64,000 nt of DNA from Flavobacterium sp. 1355. GTDB lineage: Bacteria > Bacteroidota > Bacteroidia > Flavobacteriales > Flavobacteriaceae. Shown piece after piece: positions 24,886 through 32,753 of this stretch. Below the pieces are notes generated by a model. It searched no databases. It was not told where the DNA came from and saw nothing but the letters and a program-made list of their open reading frames with translations. Within the stretch, counting starts at the first letter, position 1. Every line of letters begins with the position of its first letter. A program made the translations under genes and the position numbers. The DNA is taken from positions 1 to 64,000 of the forward strand of contig NZ_JAFICC010000004.1 in the NCBI RefSeq assembly GCF_017833415.1, written 5' to 3'.

Positions 24886-25221
24886 TTATTTGCTTTCTCC
24901 GAGATACACAACTTTGCCAACACCAGTTTCAAATAAAGCTTCAATCTCTTTATTGCATAACTTGAATATTTCCCTTGCTTTTTCAGCAGCCAAAACGTCT
25001 ATTTCATCTACCGTTATTTCATCATTAAACTCGGATAATTCGCTAAATATATAACTTTGTAGTATTTGCTGGCAACGCATTATGTGCGCATCTATTTCGC
25101 TGTGATCATCATAAAGATGATTTGGGTAAACATAAGCTGTTATTTCTTTTAAGGTATTTAAATCGGTTAAAAAAAACTCGATGAGTTCCTCGTTCTGTAA
25201 ATTTTCAAAATATTTATTCAT
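24886..25221 (-). CDS. Unknown small acidic protein
   Basis: The 111-residue, helical, acidic product lies 11 bp downstream of the SRAP gene on the same strand, so the two are probably co-transcribed. Confidence 0.55.
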   Translation of the reverse strand: MNKYFENLQNEELIEFFLTDLNTLKEITAYVYPNHLYDDHSEIDAHIMRCQQILQSYIFSELSEFNDEITVDEIDVLAAEKAREIFKLCNKEIEALFETGVGKVVYLGESK

Positions 25222-25232
25222 GGTATCTTTAT

Positions 25233-25859
25233 TTAAGCTGCTTCAAAAGCAATTAACTTACTTTGATAAGGCAAAGCGAAATCTTGTATTTTATTGTTTG
25301 TGTCAAGCCAGGCTAATTCATCCTCTCGATTTAGCATGATCGGCATACGCCTTTTGTGATTATGGATAAACTGCATTAATTCGTTTGCCTCTGTCGTAAC
25401 CATTGTAAAAGAGTTCAGGACTTGTCCATTTGCAGGATTTACCCAGCTGTCATATAATCCCGCAAAACAAAAGATTTCGTCGCTCTGGGAGAAGATTTGA
25501 TACTTTTCTTTTTTCTTTCCTTTTTCATCGAGCCAGCGCCATTCGTAGTAACCGGTGGCGATAATCAAACATCGGTTTTCAGTTATATTTCTATACGAAG
25601 CCGTACTGTCTATAGTTTCAATCCTGGCATTTAAAGTTTTGCTTTTAAAATCTTCGTTTTTTGCCCAGCTTGGAACTAATCCCCAATGATAATCAGTAGA
25701 TATAATATCCGCGCGTCCGTTTGTTATTACCGGAAGATTAGGATGTTCGAATCCATTAATAAAAACACCTTCATAAAACTGGCCACTATTATTTACTGCG
25801 ATATTAAATCTAATTTTTACATCGCGTCTACTTGCTTTCTGATCTACGTAGTAACACAT
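25233..25859 (-). CDS. SRAP (SOS response-associated peptidase, YedK/HMCES-like)
   Basis: The 208-residue protein begins Met-Cys (MCYYVD); Cys2 is the residue that crosslinks to abasic sites in this family. The other conserved parts are present: NARIETI, GYYEW (catalytic Glu) and HKRRMPIML (His). The family shields abasic sites in single-stranded DNA. I moved the start to 25859 because the catalytic Cys must be residue 2; an upstream ATG at 25865 would add two residues. It is probably a DNA-damage accessory of the prophage. Confidence 0.88.
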   Translation of the reverse strand: MCYYVDQKASRRDVKIRFNIAVNNSGQFYEGVFINGFEHPNLPVITNGRADIISTDYHWGLVPSWAKNEDFKSKTLNARIETIDSTASYRNITENRCLIIATGYYEWRWLDEKGKKKEKYQIFSQSDEIFCFAGLYDSWVNPANGQVLNSFTMVTTEANELMQFIHNHKRRMPIMLNREDELAWLDTNNKIQDFALPYQSKLIAFEAA

Positions 25860-25895
25860 AATCAATATTTTAAATCAATACTCTAAGTTAAGAAT

Positions 25896-26279
25896 TTAAG
25901 TTATATCATCTTCTTCTAAATTTAGATTTTGTGTCCTTTTCCAGCCGGAACCTTCATCCTTGCCAACGCTTAATGCTTTATCTCGTTTCGATATAGTATG
26001 ATAGTCCGGTTCTGGTACACGGCCCATTACATTTACGTAGTATTTTTTAATTGCTTCATCAGTTACTGTTATCGCATCACTTCGAATTTCTACTTTTAAG
26101 CCAATATGCTCTAGCCACTTTGCATTTTGTATGCAGAACGGTTTTTCATACCAAATAAATGACCATTCACCCATGATTAACAGGCTTTGAATTGCATGAT
26201 AACCTTTAGTCTTTATATCGAACCCACCAACTTTACTAATGTGTTCTGTCACTTCTTTTTTTTCTTCCCTTGTCATCAC
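25896..26279 (-). CDS. Unknown protein, paralogue of the next gene
   Basis: The 127-residue protein shares an organisation and the phrase KKYYVNVMGRVP with the 105-residue protein encoded upstream (KYYVNVMGLTP). Both begin with an acidic helical stretch. Ten bp separate the two genes, so they are a duplicated pair in one operon with SRAP. Confidence 0.6.
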   Translation of the reverse strand: MMTREEKKEVTEHISKVGGFDIKTKGYHAIQSLLIMGEWSFIWYEKPFCIQNAKWLEHIGLKVEIRSDAITVTDEAIKKYYVNVMGRVPEPDYHTISKRDKALSVGKDEGSGWKRTQNLNLEEDDIT

Positions 26280-26288
26280 ACCGCTTTT

Positions 26289-26606
26289 TTAATTATAATC
26301 CCAGTCCTTGTCATAAAAAATGTTTCCTTCCTCATGGTTTTTGGGGGTAAGCCCCATCACATTAACATAATACTTAAAGTATACTTCATCATTTACGATG
26401 ATTTTATTCCAACGAATTCCACATTCGAATTTTAAAAACCACAGTTCTTTTCGTAAAGAAACGGCTTCATCATATCCCACTTCTTGAAACACTAACGCTT
26501 CTTCTTTTAATAATCTCTCTAGTAATTTGTAACGAGGAGTAGCGGGATGCATTCCATAAGCATTAAGTATATGCGCTTCAACTGCTTCTTTTTCATTTGC
26601 TTCCAT
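26289..26606 (-). CDS. Unknown protein, paralogue of its neighbour
   Basis: The 105-residue protein has the shared motif YYVNVMG near residue 80 and a similar N-terminus (EANEKEAVEAHILNAYGMHP versus the HISKVGGF region of the neighbour). No named family. Confidence 0.6.
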   Translation of the reverse strand: MEANEKEAVEAHILNAYGMHPATPRYKLLERLLKEEALVFQEVGYDEAVSLRKELWFLKFECGIRWNKIIVNDEVYFKYYVNVMGLTPKNHEEGNIFYDKDWDYN

Positions 26607-26685
26607 ATTGATTAATTTAGAAAAGCAAAATTAGCACAGGACATAACAAAGTGTATGTGTTTTAATGTTCTAAATTGGAACAAAA

Positions 26686-27570
26686 TTATTTATTTTGGTC
26701 AGTATAGATATTTTGAAGTATTCCTACAATAATGCTTAGTATAAAAATAAAAATAAATAGATTGTGAATGAAGTATATAGTATTTGCAATTTTACTTTTC
26801 GGAACGAGATTCCCATTAGTGAATATGTTTAAGGAATAGGGCAGCACGCTTTTATATGACCAAAATTTATTAACCTTTATTTTATCAATTTCATTGTTCT
26901 TTTTGGTTTCTACACTTTTATATTTGTTAATTGCGTCTGCAAAAACGGAAGAAATGTTTCTAAATTCTTTTTCGTTTTCCACGAATAGTTTATAATTACC
27001 TTTTTTATCATATATAGTTAAAGATCTTATAGGCTCCGGGGGATGATTACCTCCAAAACTTAACTGATAATCAGCAACGATAATGTAATTCTTAAGTATG
27101 TACATTTGGTTATTTTTTATGCTATCTGTATTTGTCCTTGCAAATAGTGGTTCATGTGAAATTATGTCTTGTAGTATATTTTGTTTATGAATACTGGTTT
27201 CTCCATAAATTTCTTTTACTAAAACAAATTGATTTGATTTTTCAGATTCTAAAATGTCCTTTTCAATCCTTAAATTACTTGGATCCGAATTTAATAGATA
27301 TGTATAGACTAATGGAAATGCGACACAATGAAAAAATACAAATACCGCAATTAATTTGAATAATAATTGATTTTTTAATTTACGTGAAGTGAAGTACCAA
27401 GAAGCAAGTACAATACCTGTAAAAACGCAAATAAGCATTATATCGTACACATAATCAATCACCTTTTCTTCCTGGATTAAAAGATATGGAAGTGAAGTTA
27501 CCAACCCTGAAATTATAGCTACAATTTGTGCAATATTTTTGCTTCTGCTTTTAAAATCTTCTACGTCCAT
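26686..27570 (-). CDS. Membrane protein of unknown function
   Basis: The 294 residues have three N-terminal membrane segments (about 15-32, 40-60, 70-92), a ~150-residue soluble domain and a last membrane segment near 265-285. It is AT-rich and separately promoted. It resembles lysogenic cargo; no family was recognised. Confidence 0.6.
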   Translation of the reverse strand: MDVEDFKSRSKNIAQIVAIISGLVTSLPYLLIQEEKVIDYVYDIMLICVFTGIVLASWYFTSRKLKNQLLFKLIAVFVFFHCVAFPLVYTYLLNSDPSNLRIEKDILESEKSNQFVLVKEIYGETSIHKQNILQDIISHEPLFARTNTDSIKNNQMYILKNYIIVADYQLSFGGNHPPEPIRSLTIYDKKGNYKLFVENEKEFRNISSVFADAINKYKSVETKKNNEIDKIKVNKFWSYKSVLPYSLNIFTNGNLVPKSKIANTIYFIHNLFIFIFILSIIVGILQNIYTDQNK

Positions 27571-27747
27571 ATTTTGAGTTGATAAGATGAATTTATTTTA
27601 GTATAAGTGATGTACATTGAGTCGTAACTTCTGCAATTATAGAATTGTAATAGAGTGGTTAGACACTTATAAACAGAATTAGTTAAATTGTTTATAATTT
27701 ATAAATCATTTAAACGTAATTTAATTACGTATTTAGATTAGGTTTTC
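27571..27747. promoter_or_regulatory. Intergenic region with 17-bp palindrome upstream of the candidate ncRNA
   Basis: No gene is seen here. ACGTAATTTAATTACGT (27714-27730) is a perfect palindrome with a 3-bp centre. Its centre lies 26 bp upstream of the TATATTTG box at 27748-27755. Confidence 0.5.
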
Positions 27748-27755
27748 TATATTTG
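27748..27755 (+). promoter_or_regulatory. -7 box of the candidate ncRNA promoter
   Basis: TATATTTG matches TAnnTTTG. The -33 region is occupied by the palindrome rather than TTTG. No plus-strand gene follows before the terminator at 27890. Confidence 0.5.
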
Positions 27756-27761
27756 TAAACG

Positions 27762-27929
27762 AAAAAACCGCTTCAGTTTTTTAAAACGTCGGCGGCATTA
27801 ACAATTATTCTATCTTTCGATAAATAATTTCACAAAGTCTAAAAGAAGTCTGCCAAGAATTGCTATAGACGGAGTGACTTTCATAAATTTGAGCCATAGA
27901 CTTTCAGAGTCTTTAGGCTCATTTTTTTT
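27762..27929 (+). ncRNA. Candidate structured small RNA (~165 nt)
   Basis: A promoter-like box upstream and a strong terminator downstream enclose DNA without a convincing gene. The inside can fold: AAAGTC (27834-27839) pairs with GACTTT (27876-27881), enclosing GTCT (27848-27851) with AGAC (27867-27870). Whether it is phage-derived or came with the neighbouring decayed host-like gene is open. It is not a family I can name. Confidence 0.5.
27890..27929 (+). terminator. Rho-independent terminator of the candidate ncRNA
   Basis: TGAGCC and AGACT pair with AGTCT and GGCTCA around loop TTCAG, followed by a run of T. Confidence 0.8.
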
Positions 27930-28083
27930 ATTTATCATTCTGAACTACAAAGATTGTCATTTGTTGCCAAAAAAGAAAGCCATACTTATTCACAATATGA
28001 CGTAGTTTTTAACAACGGGAAAAAAGTGGTCAATTTTTCACACAATATTAAATTCTTGTAAATGAGAGTTTTAAAATTAACTT

Positions 28084-28687
28084 TTACTCGTTAAGTGCCG
28101 TAAAATATAGACTTTTTGGAATAAAAAGCAAGAAATTGTAAATTGTTTTTAAAAGTTTTTCTGAGTTAAAAACTTTCATTTTTTGAGTTAAAAAATACTG
28201 TTTTCGAAGTGTATTAATTGCACTCAGTTTTTTAGGAATTTTGAGTTCCTGGGCCACTTTTTCAAACTCCATATACCAGTCTTCACCAAAGCGACGAATT
28301 AAGCCTTCTATACAAACTCACAAACCGGAACCTCTAATTCTTTTCCTAAAGAACAGGCATCATCGCAAATATCCCACTTATCATAATTGACTGCGGCAAA
28401 CTCTGTAAAGTTTTTTACACGTATTGGAAATAAATGGCATGAAACCGGTTTTTTCCAGTCTATAATTCCTGGATTATAGGCCTGTTCAATTACGCAAAGT
28501 GCTGTTTTTACATCAAAAATAACATAGGCACAATCTTTCTCGTCTGTTAAAGGCGTTTCACGATCACCCATCAATTATTTACTCATCTATCCTGCGCTTC
28601 AATAGCAGCATTTTCTTTAATTAGCCGACAAATAGATTCTTTTTTAAGAATATCCTCTAAAATAATGGTTTTACCTACTTGAAACAT
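28084..28687 (-). pseudogene. Decayed DUF3109 family gene
   Basis: Three out-of-frame pieces match one protein family that I know from Flavobacterium. The start at 28687 encodes MFQVGKTIILEDILKK and then loses frame. The frame starting at 28574 gives TPLTDEKDCAYVIF, WKKPVSCHLFPIRV and DACSLGKELEVPV, then hits a stop. After a frameshift near 28310 the family C-terminus continues as LIRRFGEDWYMEFEKVAQEL. The N-terminal Cys cluster region is damaged and roughly 45 residues are missing. It is a non-functional remnant of a normally chromosomal gene inside the prophage. Confidence 0.8.
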
Positions 28688-28880
28688 CTAACCTGGCTGC
28701 AAGTGATTTGATAAAAGTCACGAGATCTATATAATTCTTTTCATTAAATGAGTGACGATCATTATTAGGGTTTCTCTTGCTCTTAAAAGTAGCGTAGGTA
28801 ATTCCCATAGCTTCGGCCGCTTTTACTCCTGTAATACCAAAATCATCTAAGACTTTGTTTATTTTGTCAATTGGTTCCAT
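28671..28880 (-). CDS. Small HTH DNA-binding protein
   Basis: The 69 residues include an HTH-like DDFGITGVKAAEAMGITYATFKSK (~10-35). It starts at the ATG at 28880 (a GTG lies 6 bp upstream). A 13-bp palindrome overlaps its own -7 box, suggesting autoregulation. It is a candidate regulator of the late promoters, by location only. Confidence 0.65.
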   Translation of the reverse strand: MEPIDKINKVLDDFGITGVKAAEAMGITYATFKSKRNPNNDRHSFNEKNYIDLVTFIKSLAARLDVSSR

Positions 28881-28894
28881 AAGCACTTAATTGG

Positions 28895-28913
28895 TATATT
28901 TGTAACAAATTTA
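28895..28913. promoter_or_regulatory. Overlapping divergent promoters with operator palindrome
   Basis: On the plus strand TATATTTG lies at 28895-28902. On the minus strand TAAATTTG lies at 28913-28906 and faces the HTH gene. Both overlap the palindrome ATTTGTAACAAAT (28898-28910), so one bound protein could block both. Confidence 0.5.
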
Positions 28914-28980
28914 ATTTTAATAATTAAGTTTCCTTTCTACAAAAGGTAAAACCTCTCCGTAATAAGAGAGGTTTTTTTAT
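28909..28980 (+). ncRNA. Possible ~70-nt small RNA
   Basis: The plus-strand box at 28895-28902 would start a transcript near 28909 that contains no gene and ends at the terminator 28948-28980. It includes a small CCTTT/AAAGG hairpin. Support is the promoter-terminator pair only. Confidence 0.3.
28948..28980. terminator. Terminator hairpin
   Basis: AACCTCTC pairs with GAGAGGTT around CGTAATAA, followed by TTTTTT on the plus strand and TTTT on the minus strand. It probably serves the minus-strand gene ending at 28987 and the possible plus-strand RNA. Confidence 0.75.
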
Positions 28981-28986
28981 TCCAGG

Positions 28987-29274
28987 CTAATCGATGTATT
29001 TTCCAATCAGCTTGTTCGCCGTTCCATAGGGAGAATATATAATATCTTCTACAAGGAACAATTTAAATGATTCCGGATTCGGATAGTTGTTTTGACTTAT
29101 TTCAACTTTGGACCCAATCTGCGGAACCGCATACATAGTTTGAATACAAATTGTAATATCATCCTGAATAATCTGAATTTGAAATGTCATCTCGTTTTCT
29201 ACAAATTCAATTAAAAAACCAAATAACAACCAATTCAAAATGCTTTTTCTTCTTTTGTGAAATTCTTTTTTCAT
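28987..29274 (-). CDS. Unknown small protein
   Basis: The 95-residue protein has a basic start (KKEFHKRRKS), a hydrophobic stretch and then a beta-rich body (IGSKVEISQNNYP, LFLVEDIIY). It has a similar outline to the protein encoded next upstream. No family was recognised. Confidence 0.55.
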   Translation of the reverse strand: MKKEFHKRRKSILNWLLFGFLIEFVENEMTFQIQIIQDDITICIQTMYAVPQIGSKVEISQNNYPNPESFKLFLVEDIIYSPYGTANKLIGKYID

Positions 29275-29320
29275 GTGAAAGATTTTTAAAGAGGAGCCTT
29301 TCAGCCCCTCTTGATTAGTT

Positions 29321-29617
29321 TTAGATTAATTTTCCGTGAAGCTCCCAGCTCGTGCATGTTCTATTAACCTCGATCCTTTCAATAATAAATCGCTCTCTTT
29401 TCTCAGTTTGAACTATCATTCCAATTTGATATCCTGCTGACGTAGTTGAAAAGTGGTCCAGCATTTCGTTTTTCTCATCTATCAGAAAGATGTTCTTATT
29501 TAGCTGTTCATCTATCGCATAGGTTACTTGGTCACAAAACCAATCTTCTAACTTCCATTTAGGTGCGTTAATAAAGTTTTCCCATCTTAACGACCAAGAC
29601 AATTTTTTCTTTTTCAT
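29321..29617 (-). CDS. Unknown small protein
   Basis: The 98-residue protein has a basic start followed by beta-rich IGMIVQTEKRERFIIERIEV, comparable to the downstream neighbour. It is the first gene of a short minus-strand operon whose promoter region contains a perfect inverted repeat. Confidence 0.55.
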   Translation of the reverse strand: MKKKKLSWSLRWENFINAPKWKLEDWFCDQVTYAIDEQLNKNIFLIDEKNEMLDHFSTTSAGYQIGMIVQTEKRERFIIERIEVNRTCTSWELHGKLI

Positions 29618-29660
29618 TGTTTAAAATTTAATTGTTAATAATTGTTTCAATTCTACCCTG

Positions 29661-29688
29661 TAAATATACGATACCTTTTAGTATCGTA
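29661..29688 (-). promoter_or_regulatory. Minus-strand promoter with operator palindrome
   Basis: TACGATAC and GTATCGTA (29667-29674, 29681-29688) form a perfect inverted repeat with a 6-bp spacer. It touches a minus-strand -7-like box TATATTTA (29668-29661). It is suited to repress the operon reading leftward from 29617. Confidence 0.5.
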
Positions 29689-29707
29689 CAAGTGATTTGT
29701 AAACTTT

Positions 29708-29747
29708 AACATATTATGTTATTAAATAATATTAATTGCTACTTTTG
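29708..29747 (+). promoter_or_regulatory. Late promoter P1 (terminase)
   Basis: The palindrome AACATATTATGTT (29708-29720) is followed by ATTAAATAAT and, 32 bp from the palindrome start, by the -7 box TACTTTTG (29740-29747). Transcription would start near 29754, just before the terminase small subunit. The same arrangement and nearly the same sequence recur at 30410. Confidence 0.65.
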
Positions 29748-29760
29748 CTATACCAATCCT

Positions 29761-30390
29761 ATGAACATGAAGATTAACAATTTGACTTTGAAACAAGAGA
29801 CTTTCTGCCAAGCTTACATTCGTTTAGGTGACAAGACAGCGGCTTATCGAGAAGCTTACTCGACTGGAAATATGAAGAATGAAACGATTCATAGTAAGGC
29901 CAACTTGTTGAGTAATAAGGGCAATGTGGGGGCAAGGATAAAAGAATTACAATCAACTGTTGCTGATATCGCAGAAAAGGAGTTTAAGATCACGGCCGAA
30001 GAAATGCTTCGACATTTAAATATTCTTCGAAAAGCCAGGATTGATGAGTACGTTGAATATCACGAATTCGAAGTGCCAGTAACAACAACTACCGGAACCG
30101 GAAAGAATAAAACTGTGCAAACAACTATTGAAAAGCGAACCGAGCTAAGAATAAAGCCATTCGATAAACTTACTGAAGAGCAAAAGATGTGCATTGAAGG
30201 CATTAAGCAAACAAAATACGGTATTGAACTTAAGCTACATGGTAAAGAGTGGTCCATTGAAAAGATAAATAAGCATATTGGCTTCTATGAAAAGGATAAT
30301 GAACAGAAGAATAAGGTTCTTGATATTTCTAACACAGAGGAACGTGAAGCACGAATTGCTGAATTGATTGCAAAGGCCAAACAGGCATAA
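29761..30390 (+). CDS. Terminase small subunit
   Basis: The 209-residue protein opens with the TerS-type HTH (LTLKQETFCQAYIRLGDKTAAYREAYSTG), followed by a helical core and a charged C-terminus (EEREARIAELIAKAKQA). It recognises phage DNA for packaging with the large subunit. The start at 29761 sits just after the P1 promoter; an upstream in-frame ATG at 29716 lies inside the promoter and is rejected. Confidence 0.85.
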   Translation: MNMKINNLTLKQETFCQAYIRLGDKTAAYREAYSTGNMKNETIHSKANLLSNKGNVGARIKELQSTVADIAEKEFKITAEEMLRHLNILRKARIDEYVEYHEFEVPVTTTTGTGKNKTVQTTIEKRTELRIKPFDKLTEEQKMCIEGIKQTKYGIELKLHGKEWSIEKINKHIGFYEKDNEQKNKVLDISNTEEREARIAELIAKAKQA

Positions 30391-30409
30391 TTTCCTGTAA
30401 TTAAAAACT

Positions 30410-30449
30410 AACATAATATGTTATTATATAATAAAATATATTAGTTTTG
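30410..30449 (+). promoter_or_regulatory. Late promoter P2
   Basis: AACATAATATGTT (30410-30422), ATTATATAAT and the box TAGTTTTG (30442-30449). The palindrome-to-box distance is again 32 bp, and the first 23 bp differ from P1 at only two positions. Transcription would start near 30456. Confidence 0.65.
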
Positions 30450-30480
30450 TAAAGTAATCAACATTTTAAATATAAAGGCA

Positions 30481-30651
30481 ATGATCACCCTGATAAGTCA
30501 GGACATAGAACCATTCGGGGTTATAAGTAAACTCGTTAAATCATTCTATGATATGTGGATTAGTGGTCTGGCACATAGACAATCTGGATCGTTTAGCGTT
30601 GAGGTAATGAAGTCGAAATCCGTTATTACTTCTATAAAAAACCAGATGTGA
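30481..30651 (+). CDS. Possible small late protein, maybe frameshifted
   Basis: A 56-codon frame starts with ATG 25 bp after the P2 start. Just past codon 42, another frame (YYFYKKPDVIAFVFEIKPPEP) runs to a stop overlapping the next gene and reads more like protein. The gene may therefore carry a one-base deletion or use frameshifting. No family was recognised. Confidence 0.4.
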   Translation: MITLISQDIEPFGVISKLVKSFYDMWISGLAHRQSGSFSVEVMKSKSVITSIKNQM

Positions 30652-30685
30652 TCGCTTTTGTATTTGAAATAAAACCACCAGAACC

Positions 30686-31018
30686 ATGAGTATAGAAATT
30701 GTAAACGGACGAGTATTTGTTGAAGGAAAAGAAACTGTTGATGCTGCATTCATTGGATATGCAATATTAGATCTGGCAGAGAATACTGATATTAAGTTAA
30801 GTACTGTAGAAGGCATAGTAAATCCTAAAATAAAAACACATGTTGTTCACTCGCAAACAAAAGACGCTTGGAATGTTATTGGTAAAAGCTTAGGAAGCAA
30901 GTATAAAATTGCAAGAATTCCATATATAAGTGGCGAAACAAAAGAAGCGTTTAATCATGCTGCGTTTATATCCGAATGTTTCAATAACTCAGATTCTTTG
31001 ATGTCACTACTCAAGTAA
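30686..31018 (+). CDS. Unknown late-region protein
   Basis: The 110 residues begin with a beta hairpin (IEIVNGRVFVEGKE) and then form a mixed fold. It lies between the terminase subunit genes. No family was recognised. Confidence 0.6.
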   Translation: MSIEIVNGRVFVEGKETVDAAFIGYAILDLAENTDIKLSTVEGIVNPKIKTHVVHSQTKDAWNVIGKSLGSKYKIARIPYISGETKEAFNHAAFISECFNNSDSLMSLLK

Positions 31019-31045
31019 AACACTATCACTCAAAAACAAAAAATT

Positions 31046-31273
31046 ATGATGGCATTTTTTCAAAAATTAGTGAATTACTTCAAGGAAAAAAAGATACGTA
31101 AAGCTGCCAGAGCAGCAACGCTTGCTCGTGTTACTTCTGATTATGAAGCTTTGATCAATGAATTAAGGCTAATTCAGGAAAAGAAAAGCGTGCTTTCAAG
31201 AAGCGAAAGAGACTTTGTTGAACTAAGAATCAAACACCTTATCGCTAAAGGTCACATCCAAGTAAATAAATAA
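31046..31273 (+). CDS. Small basic helical protein
   Basis: The 75-residue, lysine/arginine-rich, helical product sits directly before the terminase large subunit. No family was recognised. Confidence 0.55.
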   Translation: MMAFFQKLVNYFKEKKIRKAARAATLARVTSDYEALINELRLIQEKKSVLSRSERDFVELRIKHLIAKGHIQVNK

Positions 31274-31281
31274 TCAAGTGA

Positions 31282-32751
31282 ATGTCATTAACCGATGCTG
31301 AAATATTAGAGCTGGAAGAATTGTTGGCAGCACGTGATATTGACATGTCTCGTAAGAGGCTTACGACGATTGATGAAGAAACAAATCCGAACTATTCTCT
31401 TCTATTTAACGCCATCCAAAACCAAAAATACGAAATCATTGACGGAAAGTCTGAACTGGTTTCGGGATATCGAGGCGCCGGTCTTGAAGGATCATCCCGT
31501 TCCGGAAAGACATGGTCCGGAATCGATATTATCATTTGGCTTTGTTTGTTCTATGAGCCGAACGGCTGTACAATCAACATATATCGTGAAACCTACAATG
31601 AGTTTAAAACAACTTTATACGATGATTTCAAGCGCCGATTAGATGATTACGGACTACCAAATAAGTTTAAAGACAATGATGAAATCAAAAGTTTTAAAAT
31701 TGGAAATAGTAAGATCTATTTCATTGGAGATGGTAAGCATGGGGGAGGTTGTGATTATGCTTTCTTTAACGAGGTTATGTTCATTAAGAAATCAGTATTT
31801 GACCAGGTTAAAATGCGTTGCAGAAAATTCTGGTGGGCCGATTATAATCCATCTTTTACTGATCACTGGTTCTTTGATAGTGTATTGGCCCGTCCTGATG
31901 TTATTTTCTTAAGAACGACTTTCAAAGACAATAAATATATCTCAGCTCAGGAAAGAAATGAGATATTAATTACTGAGCCATGGAAGCCAGGTTCATATAT
32001 AGTTAAAGATGGAGTTGTACAATGCTACAACAAAACCACTAATAAAGTTGAGCCGCTGTCGCCAACTAACCAACCGCCTCCACATCCAGATAATATAAGA
32101 AATGGTACCGCAGATGAAAGCTACTGGCGAATTTATGGTTTAGGATTAAGAGGAGCAATGAAAGGATTAATTTTCCCATTTGTTACATGGATTGATAAGT
32201 TCCCAGAAGATAAAGCGGCAATATATCCAAATGATTTTGGGTTTACAACTGATCCCAACACGCTTGTCAAATATGCTGAAGATGAATTCAACATCTGGAT
32301 TGAACCTTTAAGCTATGAACCTATTGAGACGCCAGAGGCCCTTTCGTTATTGTTAGAGAGCTTGAATATAGATAAAGCAAAAGATATTATTCCCTGTGAT
32401 TCTGCTGATAAATATACCGGCGAAAACAAAGGAACGGTTGAAATGGTCAAAGGTTTAAGAAGACAAGGCTTTATAAATGCTTTCAAAATAAAGAAAACCA
32501 AATCAGTTATGTTCTGGCTTACTTCTATGAAGAAGAAGAAGATTCACATCGTAAAAAACCATCTGTACAAGGAAGCGCTTAAAGAACAACAAAATTATAA
32601 GATGCGTGAAATTGCCGGAATTGCAATTAATCAACCATTGGATAAATTCAATCACATGTGGGATAGTGCTCGTTACGGCCACATTGCTCACAATTCCCCA
32701 AAACTAACGTTAGAGTCAACGCCACAAGCAATTAACAATATAAATTACTAA
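31282..32751 (+). CDS. Terminase large subunit
   Basis: The 489-residue protein has an ATPase with Walker A GSSRSGKT (~70-77) and a Walker B-like YAFFNEV. The C-terminal RNase H-like nuclease has acidic residues in PNDFGFTTDP, IIPCDSADKYTGE and MWDSARYG. It drives ATP-dependent packaging into the procapsid. The neighbouring small subunit and portal genes are as expected. Confidence 0.92.
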   Translation: MSLTDAEILELEELLAARDIDMSRKRLTTIDEETNPNYSLLFNAIQNQKYEIIDGKSELVSGYRGAGLEGSSRSGKTWSGIDIIIWLCLFYEPNGCTINIYRETYNEFKTTLYDDFKRRLDDYGLPNKFKDNDEIKSFKIGNSKIYFIGDGKHGGGCDYAFFNEVMFIKKSVFDQVKMRCRKFWWADYNPSFTDHWFFDSVLARPDVIFLRTTFKDNKYISAQERNEILITEPWKPGSYIVKDGVVQCYNKTTNKVEPLSPTNQPPPHPDNIRNGTADESYWRIYGLGLRGAMKGLIFPFVTWIDKFPEDKAAIYPNDFGFTTDPNTLVKYAEDEFNIWIEPLSYEPIETPEALSLLLESLNIDKAKDIIPCDSADKYTGENKGTVEMVKGLRRQGFINAFKIKKTKSVMFWLTSMKKKKIHIVKNHLYKEALKEQQNYKMREIAGIAINQPLDKFNHMWDSARYGHIAHNSPKLTLESTPQAINNINY

Positions 32752-32753
32752 TT

